In this document: positions 42,902 through 51,799 of the stretch, piece after piece
How positions within the stretch are numbered: the first letter of the stretch is position 1
Layout of the letters: every line of letters begins with the position of its first letter
DNA from: SZUA-430 sp964561925
GTDB taxonomy: Bacteria > Pseudomonadota > Alphaproteobacteria > Micropepsales > Micropepsaceae
Assembly (NCBI GenBank): GCA_964561925.1
Contig: CAZLRW010000002.1
Span: 1-64,000 of the forward strand
DNA: 64,000 bases
Direction of reading: 5' to 3'
Made by a program: the position numbers and the translations under genes
Notes under the pieces: generated by a model
What the model was told of the DNA's origin: nothing
Database searches by the model: none
The model's input: the letters and a program-made list of their open reading frames with translations, nothing else

Positions 42902-44848
42902 ATGGGCAAGGGCAACGGCAAGCGGCGCGGCGGTACGCGCGCGCAACGCGCGGAGGCCGCCGAAGACGCGGCTGCGCCGACGCGCGGCTGGCGCCTGCTG
43001 CACCGAGCCGCCGTCGCCGGTGTTTGGCTCTCGCTGTTCGTCGCAGGATTGCTCGCCTATTTCGCGGCCGATCTGCCGTCGACCGACGGATTGCGGCGGC
43101 AGGACAGCGCGCACGCCGTGACGCTTCTCGACGCGAACGGGCGGATCATCGCGCGGCGCGGCATCGATTCCGGCTTGCCGGTCGCGATCGGCGATCTGCC
43201 GCCCTATGTCGCCCAAGCGGTGCTCGCGAGCGAGGACCGGCGCTTCTATTCGCATTTCGGTTTGGACCTTTGGGGGCTGGGACGGGCCGCCTTCGTCAAC
43301 ATGCAAGAAGGGCGGATCGTTCAGGGCGGATCGACGATCACGCAGCAATTGGCGAAGAATTTGTTCCTCGAGCCCGAGCGCACCTACTCGCGCAAGATCC
43401 AGGAGGCGTTGCTTGCGGTCTATCTCGAGATGTCGTTCTCGAAGGACGAGATTCTGGCGATCTATCTGAACCGCGTCTATTTCGGCGCCGGGGCCTACGG
43501 GCTCGATGCCGCGGCGCGGCGCTATTTCAACAAGCCCGCGTCGCGGCTGACGCTGGTGGAGGCGGCGATCCTGGCGGGCCTCTTGAAGGCGCCGACGCGT
43601 TACTCGCCGGTCAACGGGATCGAACTGGCGCAAGCGCGGGCGCGCATCGTGCTGCAGGCGATGGTCGATGTCGGCTATATCGACGAGGCGGCGCGCGACG
43701 AGGCGCTGCACACGCGGCCGAAGCTCGCGACGGGCCCCGCGGTCTCGGGCAATCAGTATTTCGCCGATTGGATCATGGAGCAGTTGCCGGGGCTGGTCGG
43801 GCGGCCGGACACGGACATCGTGGTGGAGACGACGCTCGATCTCGGTCTGCAACGGCTTGCCGAGGACGCGGTCATCAAGACGCTGCGCGAGAAAGGGGCC
43901 GCCGACACGCAAGGCGCGCTGATCGCCATGACGCCCGACGGGGCGGTCAAGGCGATGGTCGGCGGGCGCTCGTACATGATGTCGGAGTTCAACCGCGCCA
44001 CGCAGGCCAAGCGTCAGCCCGGGTCGGCGTTCAAGCCGTTCGTGTTTTTGACCGCGCTTGAAGCCGGCCGCTCGCCGATGTCGCGCGTCACCGATGCGAA
44101 AGTGACCTATCGCGGCTGGACGCCCGCGAACTATTCCGACACGTACGAAGGCGACATGACGCTGGGCGATGCGCTGGCGAAGTCGGTGAACACGGTGGCG
44201 GTGCAGCTCTGTCTCGAACTTGGGCCGGAGACGGTTGCGAGCACGGCCAGGCGCATGGGCATTCTCTCGGATCTCGCCGCGGTGCCGTCGCTTGCGCTCG
44301 GAACGTCGGAGGTGACGCTGCTCGAGCTTGCGAACGCCTATGTGCCGTTCGCGACCGGCGGGCGCGGGGCTATCGCGCATGGCGTCAAGCGGGTGAAGGG
44401 GATCGACGGCGGCGTGCTCTACGAGCGGTCGGGCTCGGGCCTCGGGCCGCTCGTCGACGCCGATGTCGCGGGCGCGATGAACCGCATGCTGATCAAGGCG
44501 GTGCGCACGGGCACGGGCAAGGCCGCGCTTCTCGCCGACCGGCCGTCGGCGGGTAAGACCGGCACGTCGCAGGACTTCAAAGACGCTTGGTTCATCGGCT
44601 ACACGCGCCAGCTCGTGGCCGGGGTCTGGGTCGGCAACGACGCGAACCAGGCGATGAGCAAGTCGATCCGCGGCGGTACGCTGCCCGCCACGATGTGGAA
44701 GTCGTTCATGGCGCGCGCGATGGCCGGAAAGCCCGCGCAGCCTCTGCCCGGCGACGACGTCGTCGATCCGCCGGAGGCGGACGATGGCTCGGCGTTCGAC
44801 GATCTGCTGGCAGGGTTGTTCGAGGACAAGAAAGACAAGGCGAACTGA
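42902..44848 (+). CDS. class A penicillin-binding protein (PBP1A family)
   Basis: Bifunctional peptidoglycan glycosyltransferase/transpeptidase, 648 residues. A short cytoplasmic basic tail and one membrane helix (AVAGVWLSLFVAGLLAYFAA) precede the GT51 domain (ASEDRRFYSHFGLD, QGGSTITQQLAKNLFL, RKIQEALLAVYLE, IYLNRVYFG). The transpeptidase domain has the catalytic serine in RQPGSAFKPFV, SVN in AKSVNTVAVQ and KTGTSQDFKDAWFIGY. Shorter than E. coli PBP1a, without an obvious OB domain. Start ATG 42902. It is divergent from the ankyrin gene. Confidence 0.93.
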   Translation: MGKGNGKRRGGTRAQRAEAAEDAAAPTRGWRLLHRAAVAGVWLSLFVAGLLAYFAADLPSTDGLRRQDSAHAVTLLDANGRIIARRGIDSGLPVAIGDLPPYVAQAVLASEDRRFYSHFGLDLWGLGRAAFVNMQEGRIVQGGSTITQQLAKNLFLEPERTYSRKIQEALLAVYLEMSFSKDEILAIYLNRVYFGAGAYGLDAAARRYFNKPASRLTLVEAAILAGLLKAPTRYSPVNGIELAQARARIVLQAMVDVGYIDEAARDEALHTRPKLATGPAVSGNQYFADWIMEQLPGLVGRPDTDIVVETTLDLGLQRLAEDAVIKTLREKGAADTQGALIAMTPDGAVKAMVGGRSYMMSEFNRATQAKRQPGSAFKPFVFLTALEAGRSPMSRVTDAKVTYRGWTPANYSDTYEGDMTLGDALAKSVNTVAVQLCLELGPETVASTARRMGILSDLAAVPSLALGTSEVTLLELANAYVPFATGGRGAIAHGVKRVKGIDGGVLYERSGSGLGPLVDADVAGAMNRMLIKAVRTGTGKAALLADRPSAGKTGTSQDFKDAWFIGYTRQLVAGVWVGNDANQAMSKSIRGGTLPATMWKSFMARAMAGKPAQPLPGDDVVDPPEADDGSAFDDLLAGLFEDKKDKAN

Positions 44849-44864
44849 CCGGATCGCCTGCTCT

Positions 44865-45653
44865 CTAAGCCGCGGCGCGGCGGCGTTTGGGCTTTTGGGC
44901 GGTGTAGCGGTGGAGTTCGGTGCCGTTTTCGCGCAGCCAGGTTTGCGCCGCGACGGCGTCGTCTTGGCCCACGAGCCGGTCGACGATGCGCCAGAAACGC
45001 ACGCCGTGGTTCATCTCGCGCAGGTGCGCGACTTCATGGGCGGCGACGTAGTTCAAGACGAATGCCGGCGCCATGACGAGGCGCCAGGAGAGCGAGACGG
45101 CGCCGCTCGTCGAGCAGGAGCCCCAACGGCTGGTCGCGTCGCGCACCGTGATGCGCGAGACCTTCACGCCCAATTCTTCGGCCAGCGCATTGATGCGGCG
45201 CGTGATCTGGGTCCGCGCCTGCTTCTTCAGCCAATCTTCGATGCGGCGCGGCGCGTGTTCGCGCTTGCCCGTGACGCGGATCGTGGGACGCGACGCGTCG
45301 TTGTCGACCCACACGCCGCCGCGTTCGGGCGTCAGGCGAATGACATAGAGGCTGCCCTTGAAGAGCACGGTGTCGCCGGGTTCGAGATAGACCGGTTCGG
45401 GCACGCGGGCGAGGCGGCCGGCGATCCAGTCGCCCTCCTGGCGCGCGAAGTCGAGCGCCTTGGGGACGGAGCGTTCGGAGGGGGCGATCACCGCGACTTC
45501 GCCGGTCGACGGGTGCACCTTGACGATCAAACGCCTGGCGCGCGGGTTCAGGCGCACATTCACCGCAACCGAGCGCCCCCGGATCTTCAGCGTCTCTTGG
45601 CGCGACCGCTTCTCCACGACCTTAGACCCTCGCTCGAAAACCGTTACACTCAC
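44865..45653 (-). CDS. YgjP-like (DUF45) M48-type metallopeptidase
   Basis: 262-residue predicted zinc peptidase. The C-terminal catalytic domain has RWGSCSTSGAVSLSWRLVMAPAFVLNYVAAHEVAHLREMNHGVRFW, with zinc motif HEVAH and a further His in NHGVRFW, characteristic of YgjP/DUF45. The N-terminal beta-rich part (VRLNPRARRLIVKVHPSTGEVAVIAP) is also typical. No signal peptide, so cytoplasmic. Physiological substrate unknown. Confidence 0.9.
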   Translation of the reverse strand: MSVTVFERGSKVVEKRSRQETLKIRGRSVAVNVRLNPRARRLIVKVHPSTGEVAVIAPSERSVPKALDFARQEGDWIAGRLARVPEPVYLEPGDTVLFKGSLYVIRLTPERGGVWVDNDASRPTIRVTGKREHAPRRIEDWLKKQARTQITRRINALAEELGVKVSRITVRDATSRWGSCSTSGAVSLSWRLVMAPAFVLNYVAAHEVAHLREMNHGVRFWRIVDRLVGQDDAVAAQTWLRENGTELHRYTAQKPKRRRAAA

Positions 45654-45698
45654 CCCACATCGCCCACGGACTCCTCACCCATTGCCAGGCTTCAGACC

Positions 45699-46124
45699 AT
45701 GACGGAGCGACCGCGTTTTCACTTGGCCTTTCCCGTTCACGACCTGGACAAGGCGCGCGCCTTTTACGGCGGGGTGCTCGGTTGTCCGGAGGGCCGATCC
45801 TCTGCCGAATGGGTCGACTTCGACTTCTTCGGGCATCAAATCGTCACCCATTTGACCCCCTCCACCGACACAAGGGAAGGGAGAAACGAGGTTGACGGCG
45901 AACTCGTGCCCGTGCGCCACTTCGGTGTCATCCTAACCCCTTCTAAATTCAGAGAAATCGCTGCCAAACTGCGTGCCGGAGGCGCGCCGTTTTTGATCGA
46001 GCCTCAGACCCGATTTCAGGGACTTCCCGGTGAGCAATTAACGATGTTCGTCAGCGACCCTTCGGGCAACGCCTTGGAATTCAAGGCCTTCGCGGACGAC
46101 CGGATGGTCTTTGCGAAGTCTTAA
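45699..46124 (+). CDS. VOC-superfamily (glyoxalase-like) protein
   Basis: 141-residue single-module pair of the vicinal oxygen chelate fold. FHLAFPVHDLDKARAFYGGVLG carries the first metal His, FGHQIVTHLT the middle region, VRHFGVILT the next His and FVSDPSGNALEFKAF the final Glu. Enzymes of this type are glyoxalases, dioxygenases or resistance proteins; specificity is unknown. ATG 45699. It starts 45 bases from the divergent YgjP gene. Confidence 0.87.
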   Translation: MTERPRFHLAFPVHDLDKARAFYGGVLGCPEGRSSAEWVDFDFFGHQIVTHLTPSTDTREGRNEVDGELVPVRHFGVILTPSKFREIAAKLRAGGAPFLIEPQTRFQGLPGEQLTMFVSDPSGNALEFKAFADDRMVFAKS

Positions 46125-46156
46125 CGAACAGCGTGTTCCTTAATATCACAGTAAGG

Positions 46157-46783
46157 TTAACGAAGGGTTAGCCCGAGGTGCGTTTCCAGCGCCTCGATCG
46201 CGGGGGCGGCCGCTTCGACTTTGATCGTGGTCATGCCGAGTTCGCGGGCCGGTTTCAGGTTGATCCCGAGGTCGTCGAGATAGATCGCGCGGGCGGGATC
46301 GACGGCAAGACGGTCGAGCATCATCCGGTAGATGCGCGGATCGGGTTTGCGGATGGCGACCTTCGAAGATTCGATGACGTGATGGAACAGCGTCATTGCC
46401 TCGTCGACACCGGCGTTGCGCCAGGTGTCGGCCTTCTCGGATTTCACGTTGTTTGTGATGCAGCCGGTTTTGAAGCGCGCCGAAATGCGGCGTAGCGCTT
46501 CGAGCATCGCGGGACGCACGGCGCCGTGCAGGCAGGCGAGTACGTCGCGGCCGGGAAGATCGACGCCGATGGCGCGGGCTTCCGCTGCGAAAACCTGGTC
46601 GAAGACGTCGAGACCGATCTCCGAACGTTCGAAACGTGCCCAGGCGTTGGCGTGCGGGTTCGTCGCGTTGATGCGGCGGATCGTGTCCTTCGGAATGCCG
46701 CGCGCCGCTTCAAGACGGTTGAACGCCTCGAACGGGCTCTCGGTGATGACGCCGCCGAAGTCGAAAATGACCGCTTCGAACAA
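46157..46783 (-). CDS. HAD-superfamily hydrolase
   Basis: 208-residue haloacid-dehalogenase-like phosphatase. Motif I is FEAVIFDFGGVITESPF, motif II lies in TGCITNN, the motif III lysine in ESSKVAIRKPDPRIYRMML, and motif IV is AIYLDDLGINLKPARELG. A helical cap is between motifs I and II. The start is set at TTG 46783 because GGGAGA lies eight bases upstream. An in-frame GTG at 46819 would give 12 more residues. The closest named relatives I can recall are eukaryotic ACAD10/epoxide-hydrolase N-domains, but the substrate is unknown. Confidence 0.85.
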   Translation of the reverse strand: MFEAVIFDFGGVITESPFEAFNRLEAARGIPKDTIRRINATNPHANAWARFERSEIGLDVFDQVFAAEARAIGVDLPGRDVLACLHGAVRPAMLEALRRISARFKTGCITNNVKSEKADTWRNAGVDEAMTLFHHVIESSKVAIRKPDPRIYRMMLDRLAVDPARAIYLDDLGINLKPARELGMTTIKVEAAAPAIEALETHLGLTLR

Positions 46784-46966
46784 GATAAGTCTCCCTACTT
46801 TGGGTACGAAGGTTGGCACGGCGAAGGCGACGGCGTCACGCCGTCACCAGGCGATTCCCGGCGTTCTTCCCTAGGGGCACCGGCGCGCGCCCTTGCGGCT
46901 GTATGTCCCTTGTGAAACGTTCCGGCCGCAACCCTATTGTTCGAATGACGTTCCAAGGATCACTCG

Positions 46967-47380
46967 ATGCCTGAAGCCCGTTCCGGCGGGCGGCCCCGGC
47001 CGCGTTCGCCCCACATTCAGATCTATCGCTGGCCGATCACGATGGGGACTTCCATCCTGCATCGGATCACGGGGGTGGGGCTCGCGTTCGGGACGTTCAT
47101 CCTGCTTTGGTGGCTGGTCGCGGCAGCGCTGGGGCCGGAGCCTTACGCGGTGTTCGCGGCGAGTGCTTCGCACTGGTTCGGGCGGCTCGTGCTCTTCGGT
47201 TTCACGCTTGCGCTCGTCTATCACGCGCTGAACGGCGTCAGGCACTTGTTCTGGGATCTGGGAGCCGGCTTCAAACTCGAGACCGCGAACGCCACGGGGC
47301 TTGTCGTCTACGGTCTCACGCTTGCGATCACGTTTCTTGTCTGGGTCGTCGCGTACAGTTCCATGGGGGCCTGGCAATGA
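46967..47380 (+). CDS. sdhC: succinate dehydrogenase cytochrome b556 subunit SdhC
   Basis: 137-residue inner-membrane subunit of complex II that binds haem b and ubiquinone. It carries the family signature RPRSPHIQIYRWPITMGTSILHRITGVGL, three hydrophobic helices, and the haem-ligand region ALVYHALNGVRHLFWDLG. ATG 46967 has AAGGA upstream. Its stop overlaps the sdhD ATG (ATGA). Confidence 0.95.
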   Translation: MPEARSGGRPRPRSPHIQIYRWPITMGTSILHRITGVGLAFGTFILLWWLVAAALGPEPYAVFAASASHWFGRLVLFGFTLALVYHALNGVRHLFWDLGAGFKLETANATGLVVYGLTLAITFLVWVVAYSSMGAWQ

Positions 47381-47751
47381 GCATTCAAACGCCCTTGGGC
47401 CGCGTGCGCGGGCTTGGTTCCGCGAAGTCGGGCGTCGCACATTTTTGGCACCAGCGGTTGTCTGCGGCGGCATTGGTGCCGCTCACAATCTGGTTCGTGT
47501 GGTCGGTCGCGCGTTACGCCGGCGCGCCTTATGCCGAGGTGGTCGCGTTTTTTCACAATCCGTTCAATGCGGCGGCGATGCTGCTGTTCGTGTTGGGAGG
47601 GCTCTATCACATGGTGCTCGGGCTGCAGGTCGTGGTCGAAGACTACATTCGCCGCGAGACGACCAGGCTCGGCCTTCTGATTCTCATCAACTTCGCTGCG
47701 TTCGCGGCCGGCGTGACTGCGGTCATTGCCGTGCTGCGGCTTGCGGTTTAG
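47377..47751 (+). CDS. sdhD: succinate dehydrogenase membrane anchor SdhD
   Basis: 124-residue hydrophobic anchor: HFWHQRLSAAALVPLTIWFVWSVARYAG, then LFVLGGLYHMVLGLQVVVEDYIRRE, with the quinone/haem-pocket residues in LYHMVLGLQVVVEDYI. Three membrane helices. ATG 47377 overlaps the sdhC stop by four bases; sdhA starts ten bases after its stop. Without it SdhAB would stay soluble. Confidence 0.94.
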   Translation: MSIQTPLGRVRGLGSAKSGVAHFWHQRLSAAALVPLTIWFVWSVARYAGAPYAEVVAFFHNPFNAAAMLLFVLGGLYHMVLGLQVVVEDYIRRETTRLGLLILINFAAFAAGVTAVIAVLRLAV

Positions 47752-47761
47752 GAGCCGCGTC

Positions 47762-49549
47762 ATGGCCGCTTATCCGATCACCGATCATACGTTCGACGTC
47801 GTCGTCGTGGGCGCGGGCGGCGCGGGCTTGCGCGCGACGCTCGAGGCGGCACGGCATGGGTTGAAGGTCGCCAACATCACGAAGGTGTTCCCGACGCGCA
47901 GCCACACGGTCGCCGCGCAAGGCGGCATCTCGGCCGCGCTTGGCAACATGGAGCCCGACGACTGGCGCTGGCATATGTACGACACGGTGAAGGGGTCGGA
48001 CTGGCTCGGCGACCAGGACGCGATCGAGTATCTGTGCCGGCACGCGCCGGAAGCGGTCTATGAGCTCGAGCATTTCGGCGTGCCGTTTAGCCGTACGGAA
48101 GAAGGCAAGATCTATCAGCGCGCCTTCGGCGGCATGACGAAGGACTACGGCAAGTCGTCGATCCAACGTACGGCGGCCGCCGCCGACCGCACGGGGCACG
48201 CGATCCTGCATACGCTCTATGGGCAGAGCCTGCGCTATGATGCCGAGTTCTTCATCGAGTACTTCGCACTCGACCTCATCATGGAAGACGGCCGCTGCCG
48301 CGGGTTGATGGCGTGGTCGCTCGACGACGGGTCCATCCACCGCTTCCGCGCGAACAAGGTGATCTTGGCGACGGGCGGTTACGGGCGGGCCTATTACACC
48401 TGCACCGGCGCGCACACACAGACGGGCGACGGCAACGCGATGGTGCTGCGCGCGGGGCTGCCGCTGCAAGACATGGAGTTCGTCCAGTTCCATCCGACCG
48501 GCGTCTACGGCGCGGGCGTGCTGATCACCGAGGGTGTGCGGGGTGAGGGCGGGTATCTGACGAACGCGAACGGCGAGCGCTTCATGGAACGCTACGCGCC
48601 GAGCGTGAAGGACCTTGCGTCGCGCGACGTCGTCAGCCGCGCCATGACGATCGAGATTCGCGAGGGGCGCGGGGTCGGTCCCCACAAGGACCACATTCAC
48701 CTGCACCTCAGCCATCTCGATCCGAAGATCATTCACGAACGGCTGCCGGGCATTTCCGAATCTGCGCGCATCTTTGCCGGCGTCGACGTGACGAAGCAGC
48801 CGATCCCGGTGCTTCCGACCGTGCACTACAACATGGGCGGCATCCCCACGAACTATCACGGCGAGGTCGTGACGCTGAAGGACGGCAATCCGGACGCGGT
48901 CGTGCCGGGCTTGATGGCGATCGGCGAGGCGGCGTGCGTCTCGGTGCACGGCGCCAATCGGTTGGGTTCGAACTCGTTGATCGATCTTGTCGTGTTCGGA
49001 AAGGCCGCGGGCCTGAAGTGCGCCGCCGACGTGAAGCCCGGCGAACGGCAGGCGGAGTTCGCCAAGGGTGCGGGCGATCATGCGCTGGCGCGGCTCGATC
49101 GGTTCCGCAACGCGAAGGGCGGCGCGCCGGCGTCGCAGCTCAGGTTGCGCATGCAGCGCGCGATGCAAAGCCACTGTCCGGTGTTCCGCGTCGGGTCGGA
49201 ACTCAAGAAGGGCGTCGATGCGGTGGCGCAGATTTACAAAGAGTTGCCGAACATCGACGTGAAAGACCGATCGATGATCTGGAACAGCGATCTCGTCGAG
49301 ACGCTGGAGTTCGACAATCTGATCGCCCAAGCGGCGGTGACGGTCGAGGGCGCCTATGCGCGCGAGGAAAGCCGCGGCGGTCATGCGCGCGAAGACTTCC
49401 CGAACCGCGACGATCAGAAGTGGATGAAGCACACGCTGTCGTGGTTCGATGCGAAGACCGGCGCCGTGAAGCTCGACTACCGGCCGGTGCACACTTTCAC
49501 GCTGTCGAACGACGTCGAGTACATCGCGCCGAAGGCGCGCGTGTATTGA
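47762..49549 (+). CDS. sdhA: succinate dehydrogenase flavoprotein subunit SdhA
   Basis: 595-residue catalytic subunit oxidising succinate to fumarate in the TCA cycle. FAD-binding VVVVGAGGAGLRATLEA and the covalent flavin histidine in FPTRSHTVAAQGGISAALGN are present. Dicarboxylate-site segments include FHPTGVYGAGVLITEGVRGEGGYL and HGANRLGSNSLIDLVVFG. In most alphaproteobacteria sdhB follows directly; here sdhB is about 5 kb further on. Confidence 0.97.
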   Translation: MAAYPITDHTFDVVVVGAGGAGLRATLEAARHGLKVANITKVFPTRSHTVAAQGGISAALGNMEPDDWRWHMYDTVKGSDWLGDQDAIEYLCRHAPEAVYELEHFGVPFSRTEEGKIYQRAFGGMTKDYGKSSIQRTAAAADRTGHAILHTLYGQSLRYDAEFFIEYFALDLIMEDGRCRGLMAWSLDDGSIHRFRANKVILATGGYGRAYYTCTGAHTQTGDGNAMVLRAGLPLQDMEFVQFHPTGVYGAGVLITEGVRGEGGYLTNANGERFMERYAPSVKDLASRDVVSRAMTIEIREGRGVGPHKDHIHLHLSHLDPKIIHERLPGISESARIFAGVDVTKQPIPVLPTVHYNMGGIPTNYHGEVVTLKDGNPDAVVPGLMAIGEAACVSVHGANRLGSNSLIDLVVFGKAAGLKCAADVKPGERQAEFAKGAGDHALARLDRFRNAKGGAPASQLRLRMQRAMQSHCPVFRVGSELKKGVDAVAQIYKELPNIDVKDRSMIWNSDLVETLEFDNLIAQAAVTVEGAYAREESRGGHAREDFPNRDDQKWMKHTLSWFDAKTGAVKLDYRPVHTFTLSNDVEYIAPKARVY

Positions 49550-49553
49550 TCCG

Positions 49554-50339
49554 TTGCGGGTCCTGATCACCGGCGGCTCGGAGGGAATCGGCCTTGCGCT
49601 CGCGCATCAGGCGGTCGCTGCGGGTGCCGCGGTGGAACTTTGGGCGCGGCGGGGCGAGAAGCTTGCTGCGGCGGCGGATGCCCTGAACGCCCGGCGCGCG
49701 TCGTCGGCGACGGTTCGTGCGGTCGACGTCAGCCGGCCCGAGGACGTTCGCGCGGCGGCCGGCGCCTACCTCGCAGGCGGCGCGCCCGACCGGGTGTTTC
49801 ATTGCGCGGGCTTTGCCGTTGCGGCCTTTCTCGACGACATCGCCGACCGCGATGTCGAGCAGCTGTTCGCCGTCAACGCTGCGGGAGCCATTCACGTCGC
49901 GCGGGCCTTCGCGCCGGTGATGGCGGCGCGCGGGGCGGGGGCGATCGTTCTCACGGCTTCGGATTTGGGCTTCATCGGCTTGTTCGGCTGGTCGGTCTAT
50001 GCGGCGACGAAGCATGCGGTCGTGGGATTCGCCTCGTCGTTGCGCAACGAACTGAAGCCGTTCGGCGTGTCGGTGCAGGCGCTGTGCCCGCCCGCGACGC
50101 AGACGCCGGGCTTCGATCGCGAGAACGAAACGAAGCCCGCCTCTGTGCGCAAGGCCGAAGAGGCAGGCGGGGTGATGCGCGCTGAGGACGTGGCCGCCTA
50201 TGCTTGGCGGCGCTGCGGGCGGGGCGGGCTCTACCTCATTCCGAACCGGACGTCGCGGTTGCTGTTTGCGCTTTCGCGCGTGTCGACGGGGTTGGCGCAC
50301 GCGTTGGTTCCTGCGCCCGGCCCCGGACAGGCGCGCTGA
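49554..50339 (+). CDS. short-chain dehydrogenase, 3-ketosphinganine-reductase-like
   Basis: 261-residue SDR. The cofactor motif is RVLITGGSEGIGLALAHQAV, the NAAG equivalent is FHCAGFAV, and catalytic Ser/Tyr/Lys are in LTASDLGFIGLFGWSVYAATKHAV. The stretch VQALCPPATQTPGFDRENETKP closely follows the PPDTDTPGF-x-EN-x-TKP pattern of 3-ketodihydrosphingosine reductases. A role in sphingolipid synthesis is inferred, but no serine palmitoyltransferase candidate is adjacent. Start is TTG 49554, only four bases after the sdhA stop and without a Shine-Dalgarno site, so it probably depends on coupling to sdhA. Confidence 0.82.
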   Translation: MRVLITGGSEGIGLALAHQAVAAGAAVELWARRGEKLAAAADALNARRASSATVRAVDVSRPEDVRAAAGAYLAGGAPDRVFHCAGFAVAAFLDDIADRDVEQLFAVNAAGAIHVARAFAPVMAARGAGAIVLTASDLGFIGLFGWSVYAATKHAVVGFASSLRNELKPFGVSVQALCPPATQTPGFDRENETKPASVRKAEEAGGVMRAEDVAAYAWRRCGRGGLYLIPNRTSRLLFALSRVSTGLAHALVPAPGPGQAR

Positions 50340-50433
50340 CGGCGGCGTGACGGGCGCTACAGCCGGCCGCCACAATCGCGCCCCAGGTCGCCGCCCATAG
50401 TCGGCGGACTCAAGCGTTGGAGGGCTTCCCGCG

Positions 50434-51795
50434 ATGGCCATTCTTCCCGATTCGGTGGCGCGTTCGCCCGGGCTCAAATTTCTGCTTGTCGGACTGATCA
50501 CGCTTGCGATGGCGGTGCCGTTGTTCTTCGTGTTCATCGCGCTGATGGACCGGCAGGAATATGCGCGGACCGCTATCGCCGATATCGCGCGCGGATGGGG
50601 CGGTTCGCAAACGGTCGGCGGACCCGTGCTTGCGGTGCCTTATGTCGTCGCCGAAAGCCATCGTGCCGCCGACGGGACGGTAACGACCACCGACGTGCGG
50701 CGTGTGGCGATCTTCCTGCCGAAGTCGCTGAGGGCACAGGCCACGACGAAGACCGAAACGCGCTCGCGCGGGATCTTCGATGCGAACGTCTACACGGCCG
50801 AGGTGGTTTTGAGCGGCGCGTTCGCCACGCCGGACTTTGCGGACGCGGGTTTCGCCGCGAAGTCGATCGCGTGGGATCAGGCGGTGTTGCTCGTCACCGT
50901 GTCGGATTTGCAGGGCTTGGCCGAGAACGTGTCGGTCGCATGGGGACCGGCGCAGACGCCGGTCGCGTTCCGCCCCGGGCTGATCGCGGAGCTCGGCGGC
51001 TATCCCGGGATCAATGCGCGCGTGCGGATGACGGGCGAGCCGGGCGACACGGCGTTTTCGATCGCGCTGAAACTGCGCGGCACGAGCGATCTGCAGTTCA
51101 CGGCGGCCGGCGAAATCACCGAGGCCGCGGTCGCGGGCGACTGGCCGCATCCGAGCTTCCAAGGGAACTTCCTGCCCACCGCACGCGAGATCACGACCGC
51201 GGGCTTCAGCGCATCGTGGAAAGTGCCGCATCTTGCGCGGAACCTGCCGCAGGCTTCGCCCGTGCCGGACAATCTGTTCGCGGGGTTGAGCGGGGCCAGC
51301 TTCGGCGTGTCGTTCTATCAGCCGGTCAATTTCTATCAGCTGGTCGAGCGGGCGTTGAAATACGCGGTCATGTTCGTCGGCTTCGCGTTTCTTGCGTTCT
51401 TCTTGATCGAGACGCTGTCGGGGTCGCGCATTCACGGCGTCCAGTATCTTCTGATCGGCGGCGCGCAGGTCGTGTTCTACCTCCTGCTGCTTTCGCTTGC
51501 GGAGCAGATCGGATTCGACTTCGCGTACGGGTGCGCGGCGGCGGCGACGGTGGTGCTGGTCGCGCTCTATGCGTGGTCGGCCCTCAAGAGTTCGTCTTTG
51601 GCCATGACGGTGTTCGGCGTGCTTGCGGTTCTCTATGCGCTGTTGTTCCTGCTGTTGAAACAGGAAGACTATGCGCTTGTGATCGGCGCGTGCGCCGCCT
51701 TCGCCGCGATCGCGGTCACGATGTTTGCGACGCGCAACGTCGATTGGTACCGGACGGGCGAGAAGGCGCGCGTCGGGTTCGGCACGCGCAATTGA
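50434..51795 (+). CDS. CreD-like inner membrane protein
   Basis: 453-residue membrane protein. One N-terminal helix (FLLVGLITLAMAVPLFFVFIAL) is followed by a conserved RQEYARTAIADIARGWGGSQTVGGPVLAVPY, a large periplasmic domain, and about five C-terminal helices starting RALKYAVMFVGFAFLAFFLIETLSG and ending in LLKQEDYALVIGA. This matches CreD (inner-membrane protein linked to envelope stress and beta-lactam response). No creBC genes are nearby. ATG 50434 with GGAGGG upstream. Its stop is four bases from the stop of the convergent M1 gene. Confidence 0.9.
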   Translation: MAILPDSVARSPGLKFLLVGLITLAMAVPLFFVFIALMDRQEYARTAIADIARGWGGSQTVGGPVLAVPYVVAESHRAADGTVTTTDVRRVAIFLPKSLRAQATTKTETRSRGIFDANVYTAEVVLSGAFATPDFADAGFAAKSIAWDQAVLLVTVSDLQGLAENVSVAWGPAQTPVAFRPGLIAELGGYPGINARVRMTGEPGDTAFSIALKLRGTSDLQFTAAGEITEAAVAGDWPHPSFQGNFLPTAREITTAGFSASWKVPHLARNLPQASPVPDNLFAGLSGASFGVSFYQPVNFYQLVERALKYAVMFVGFAFLAFFLIETLSGSRIHGVQYLLIGGAQVVFYLLLLSLAEQIGFDFAYGCAAAATVVLVALYAWSALKSSSLAMTVFGVLAVLYALLFLLLKQEDYALVIGACAAFAAIAVTMFATRNVDWYRTGEKARVGFGTRN

Positions 51796-51799
51796 CGCG

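Noticed and set aside
47723..49570. 615-codon minus-strand frame opposite sdhA
   Set aside because: sdhA has every expected motif; the antisense product has none.
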